Assembly: GCA_013698285.1 (NCBI GenBank)
Contig: JACCVE010000323.1
Span: forward strand, 1 to 6,724
Direction: 5' to 3'
Source of the DNA: Chloroflexia bacterium
Lineage (GTDB): Bacteria > Chloroflexota > Chloroflexia > Thermomicrobiales > UBA6265
Length of the DNA: 6,724 bases
In this document: piece after piece, positions 5,127 to 6,724 of the stretch
Numbering within the stretch: the first letter of the stretch is position 1
How the letters are laid out: the number at the start of each line of letters is the position of its first letter
Made by a program: the position numbers and the translations under genes
Notes under the pieces: generated by a model
What the model saw: the letters and a program-made list of their open reading frames with translations, nothing else
Database searches by the model: none
Told to the model about the DNA's origin: nothing

Positions 5127-5747
5127 ATGGGTGTCCGACCGCCGGCCCGACCGGTCCGCCTCCGCCCCCGACCCGCTCCACCCGAGATCGTGGCCCGCAC
5201 TCCGCCGGGCCAGTTCATCACCCAGCGGTTGCCGGTCCTCCATTATGGCGATATCCCCGTGATCTCCCTCGACGACTGGCGATTGACGGTCGATGGTCTC
5301 GTCGAGCAGTCCCTCTCGCTCTCCTGGCACGATCTCGAAACGTTCCCGCGCGTGGGCCTGACGGCGGACATGCACTGCGTCACCCGGTGGAGCCGGCTCG
5401 ACGTGCGCTGGCAGGGCATCCCGGCCGGGGCCGTCCTGGCAGCGTGCCGGCCCACGCCGACGGCTCGATTCGTCCTGATCTCCTGCGCCGGTGGATACGA
5501 CACCAACCTGCCCGTGGCCGACTTCGCGGCCGGCGACGTCCTCCTGGCGACGGACCTCGACGGTGAACCGCTGACTCCGGAGCACGGATTTCCCCTCCGC
5601 CTCGTTGTCCCGAAGCGGTACGCCTGGAAGAGCGCCAAGTGGGTGACGGGACTGCGCTTCCTGGCCGGGGACGAACCTGGCTTCTGGGAACGCTACGGGT
5701 ATCACAACGAAGCCGACCCCTGGCGGGAGCAACGGTTCTCCGAATAG
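5127..5747 (+). CDS. Sulfite oxidase-like molybdopterin-dependent oxidoreductase (YuiH-like)
   Basis: This encodes a 206-residue protein consisting of little more than the oxidoreductase molybdopterin-binding domain of the sulfite oxidase superfamily. It is close in length and pattern to the short YuiH-type proteins. Recognisable elements are the entry segment TPPGQFITQRLPVLHYGDIP (about 25-44), WRLTVDGLV (51-59), the MHCVTRWSR motif with Cys84 as expected molybdenum ligand, ISCAGGYDTNLP (118-129), and the C-terminal stretch PKRYAWKSAKWV (162-173) then GFWERYGYH (185-193). It lacks the Tat signal of MsrP/YedY and the haem or dimerisation domains of true sulfite oxidases, so a cytoplasmic location is likely; the substrate is unknown. 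The ATG at 5127 is chosen because GGAG (5117-5120) lies 6 bases upstream and because longer versions would run back through the dnaJ promoter. No molybdopterin-synthesis gene is nearby. It is probably transcribed alone. Confidence 0.9.
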   Translation: MGVRPPARPVRLRPRPAPPEIVARTPPGQFITQRLPVLHYGDIPVISLDDWRLTVDGLVEQSLSLSWHDLETFPRVGLTADMHCVTRWSRLDVRWQGIPAGAVLAACRPTPTARFVLISCAGGYDTNLPVADFAAGDVLLATDLDGEPLTPEHGFPLRLVVPKRYAWKSAKWVTGLRFLAGDEPGFWERYGYHNEADPWREQRFSE

Positions 5748-5755
5748 GCCGACCC

Positions 5756-5809
5756 GACGACCGCGTCGTCCGCCGATCCCGTGCGGGCGATTGGACGGCT
5801 CCCCGTCCA
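5756..5809 (+). terminator. Two consecutive hairpins after the oxidoreductase gene
   Basis: GACGAC (5756-5761) pairs with GTCGTC (5765-5770) around a 3-base loop, starting 8 bases after the stop codon. A second, perfect 7-bp hairpin follows: TGGACGG (5792-5798) and CCGTCCA (5803-5809) with a CTCC loop. Neither is followed by a T-run. Their position suggests a transcript end or an RNA-stabilising structure, but not a classical intrinsic terminator. Confidence 0.4.
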
Positions 5810-6012
5810 TCCGCGAGACGCCGCCGAGTCCCTCCCGGACCACACCAGAACAGACCGGATCGATGACCAAGACAGGCGGACTCGCTCCGGTGGGTCTGTC
5901 TCATCGTGGTCGCCGGTGTCGCCCCCGGTCGAACGGCTCCCCCCCTCGGTCACGACGGGGAAACGACCACCTTGGCCCGCCCTGAACCCCGTATCCGCAC
6001 GCCTCGCTGGAG
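5810..6012. other. Gene-free stretch between the oxidoreductase and HhH genes
   Basis: Together with the hairpins on its left and the promoter on its right this makes a 360-base gap. Open frames cross it on both strands, but they run through the promoter or the hairpins and have no ribosome-binding site or recognisable domain. Apart from a recurring CCGGTG I see no structured element here. Confidence 0.45.
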
Positions 6013-6041
6013 TTGACTACGAGTCCACGTCGGCCTATAAT
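6013..6041 (+). promoter_or_regulatory. Near-consensus sigma70/sigmaA promoter of the HhH gene
   Basis: TTGACT (6013-6018), a 17-base spacer, and a perfect TATAAT (6036-6041) form an almost ideal housekeeping promoter. Transcription should start near 6048, about 60 bases before the ATG at 6108. The start point is covered by a LexA-type box, so a strong promoter is apparently held in check by a repressor. Confidence 0.9.
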
Positions 6042-6055
6042 AGAACAAGCGTTCT
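6042..6055. promoter_or_regulatory. LexA (SOS) operator box
   Basis: AGAACAAGCGTTCT is a 5-N4-5 palindrome matching GAAC-RNRY-GTTC, the Gram-positive-type LexA/DinR operator, at every specified inner position (R=A, N=A, R=G, Y=C). It directly abuts the -10 box and spans the predicted transcription start, an ideal repressor position. It predicts induction of the downstream HhH gene by DNA damage. No lexA gene is in the window, so the match to the local LexA specificity is inferred. Confidence 0.82.
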
Positions 6056-6107
6056 CCCCCGTCAGGTGGAACGATTCTCCCCGCGATGCACCGAGAAAGG
6101 CCCCACC

Positions 6108-6683
6108 ATGATCCCGCACGCCAACCACCGGGCCGCCGAGATCCTCTTCAACGTCGCCACCATGCTCGAGCTGGCCGAGGACAACCCATACCGCATCCGA
6201 GCCTACCGCCAGGCCGCCCGCAACCTGCTCCGGACGCGGCAAGACATCCTGTCGATGCTGACCGACGAGCAAGAATTGGCCCTGCCCGGCATCGGCGTCC
6301 GGCTCCGTCGCAAGCTGGGCGAGTTGGTGGCGACTGGCCGGATGGGCTTCTACGTCGAACTGTGCGGGGACCTGCCGCCCGCCGTCGAGGCGCTGATGGC
6401 GATCCCCGGCGTCGGCCCCAAGACGGCCCATCGCCTGTCGAGCGAGCTCGACCTGGCGACGCCCGCGGATGTGGTCGCCGCCGCCGATGCCGGGCGTGTC
6501 CGGGCCCTGCCGGGCTTCGGACCGCGCAGTGAGGCGAACCTGCGATCCGCCGCCGGCTCACTGCTCCGCCGCGAGGCGGGCGTGATCACGCCGTTCACGC
6601 CCCCGGCCGGCTCACCCTCGACCGCGGTCCCCCTCCCCTTCCCGGCCGATCGGGACGAGGACACGCTGCCGGAGGCCGCGTAG
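6108..6683 (+). CDS. PolX-like N-terminal / helix-hairpin-helix DNA-binding protein without a polymerase domain
   Basis: This encodes a 191-residue protein matching the first part of family X DNA polymerases (PolX). An 8-kDa-like N-terminal domain is visible (residues about 5-75: NHRAAEILFNVATMLEL, then NPYRIRAYRQAARNL). Three helix-hairpin-helix turns follow: LPGIGVRLRRKL (59-70), IPGVGPKTAHRL (99-110) and LPGFGPRSEANL (134-145). Such domains bind DNA non-specifically, often at gaps or 5' phosphates. PolX proteins are usually about 570 residues with polymerase palm and PHP exonuclease domains; here the chain ends with a low-complexity Pro/Ala/Asp/Glu tail and a proper TAG, so it is a stand-alone domain or a relic. 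GAAAGG (6095-6100), 7 bases before the ATG, supports this start; longer frames would run through the promoter. The promoter and LexA box just upstream suggest an SOS role in DNA repair. The biochemical activity is unknown. Confidence 0.88.
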   Translation: MIPHANHRAAEILFNVATMLELAEDNPYRIRAYRQAARNLLRTRQDILSMLTDEQELALPGIGVRLRRKLGELVATGRMGFYVELCGDLPPAVEALMAIPGVGPKTAHRLSSELDLATPADVVAAADAGRVRALPGFGPRSEANLRSAAGSLLRREAGVITPFTPPAGSPSTAVPLPFPADRDEDTLPEAA

Positions 6684-6694
6684 GTGGCCAGGCC

Positions 6695-6717
6695 GGGGCG
6701 CTCCGGGTGGGGTGGGG
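6695..6717 (+). other. Potential G-quadruplex motif after the HhH gene
   Basis: Four G-runs (6695-6698, 6705-6707, 6709-6712 and 6714-6717) are separated by loops of 6, 1 and 1 bases, fitting the G3+ N1-7 quadruplex rule. They start 12 bases after the stop codon of the HhH gene. Short single-T loops favour a stable fold. The window ends 7 bases later, so further context is unseen. Confidence 0.45.
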
Positions 6718-6724
6718 CGAGGTG

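Noticed and set aside
5031..5870. A 279-codon - strand open frame opposite the oxidoreductase gene.
   Set aside because: The + strand frame carries the conserved sulfite-oxidase-fold motifs; the antisense frame is Gly/Arg-rich with no domain.
5781..6107. N-terminal extension of the HhH protein back to 5781.
   Set aside because: It would place the TTGACT/TATAAT promoter and LexA box inside the coding sequence. The PolX-like homology begins at the ATG at 6108, which has its own ribosome-binding site.

Overview
The window looks like chromosomal DNA of a GC-rich bacterium. The coding regions favour G or C at third codon positions. Three regulatory signals point to a Gram-positive-type or Chloroflexota-type organism: a perfect CIRCE element (the HrcA operator) beside dnaJ, a GAAC-N4-GTTC LexA/SOS box, and good sigma70/sigmaA promoters. 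With the Flp-type pilin and the short YuiH-like sulfite-oxidase-fold protein, Chloroflexota (for example Thermomicrobia-like) is my best guess, with Actinobacteria as the alternative. This is inference; no rRNA or marker phylogeny is available here.

Layout, left to right. Bases 2-109 are the 3' end of an unidentified + strand gene, followed by a strong hairpin. Bases 110-549 are non-coding but rich in hairpins, ending in a U-rich tract, and precede a small Flp/Fap-type pilin gene (550-738). A roughly 300-base gap with a small repeat cluster leads to a two-gene ABC exporter operon: an ATPase (1038-1853) overlapping by 4 bases with a 585-residue permease (1850-3607). A full-length dnaJ lies convergent on the - strand (3667-4791), with its own promoter and CIRCE operator. 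The intergenic region between the divergent genes (4792-5126) contains these sites and some hairpins, and leads into a short molybdopterin-dependent, sulfite-oxidase-like oxidoreductase (5127-5747). After a 360-base gap, a near-consensus promoter whose start site is covered by a LexA box drives a 191-residue protein made only of the PolX N-terminal and helix-hairpin-helix part (6108-6683). A G-rich, quadruplex-prone tail closes the window.

The genes do not form one pathway; this is a mosaic of small independent transcription units. Two carry recognisable stress regulation: heat shock and protein folding (HrcA/CIRCE on dnaJ) and DNA damage (LexA on the HhH protein). The points most worth a second look are the SOS-controlled, polymerase-less PolX-like protein, the structured and possibly switch-like leader in front of the orphan Flp pilin, and the placement of CIRCE upstream of the -35 box of a solitary dnaJ. 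I see no mobile elements, CRISPR arrays, tRNAs or rRNAs.
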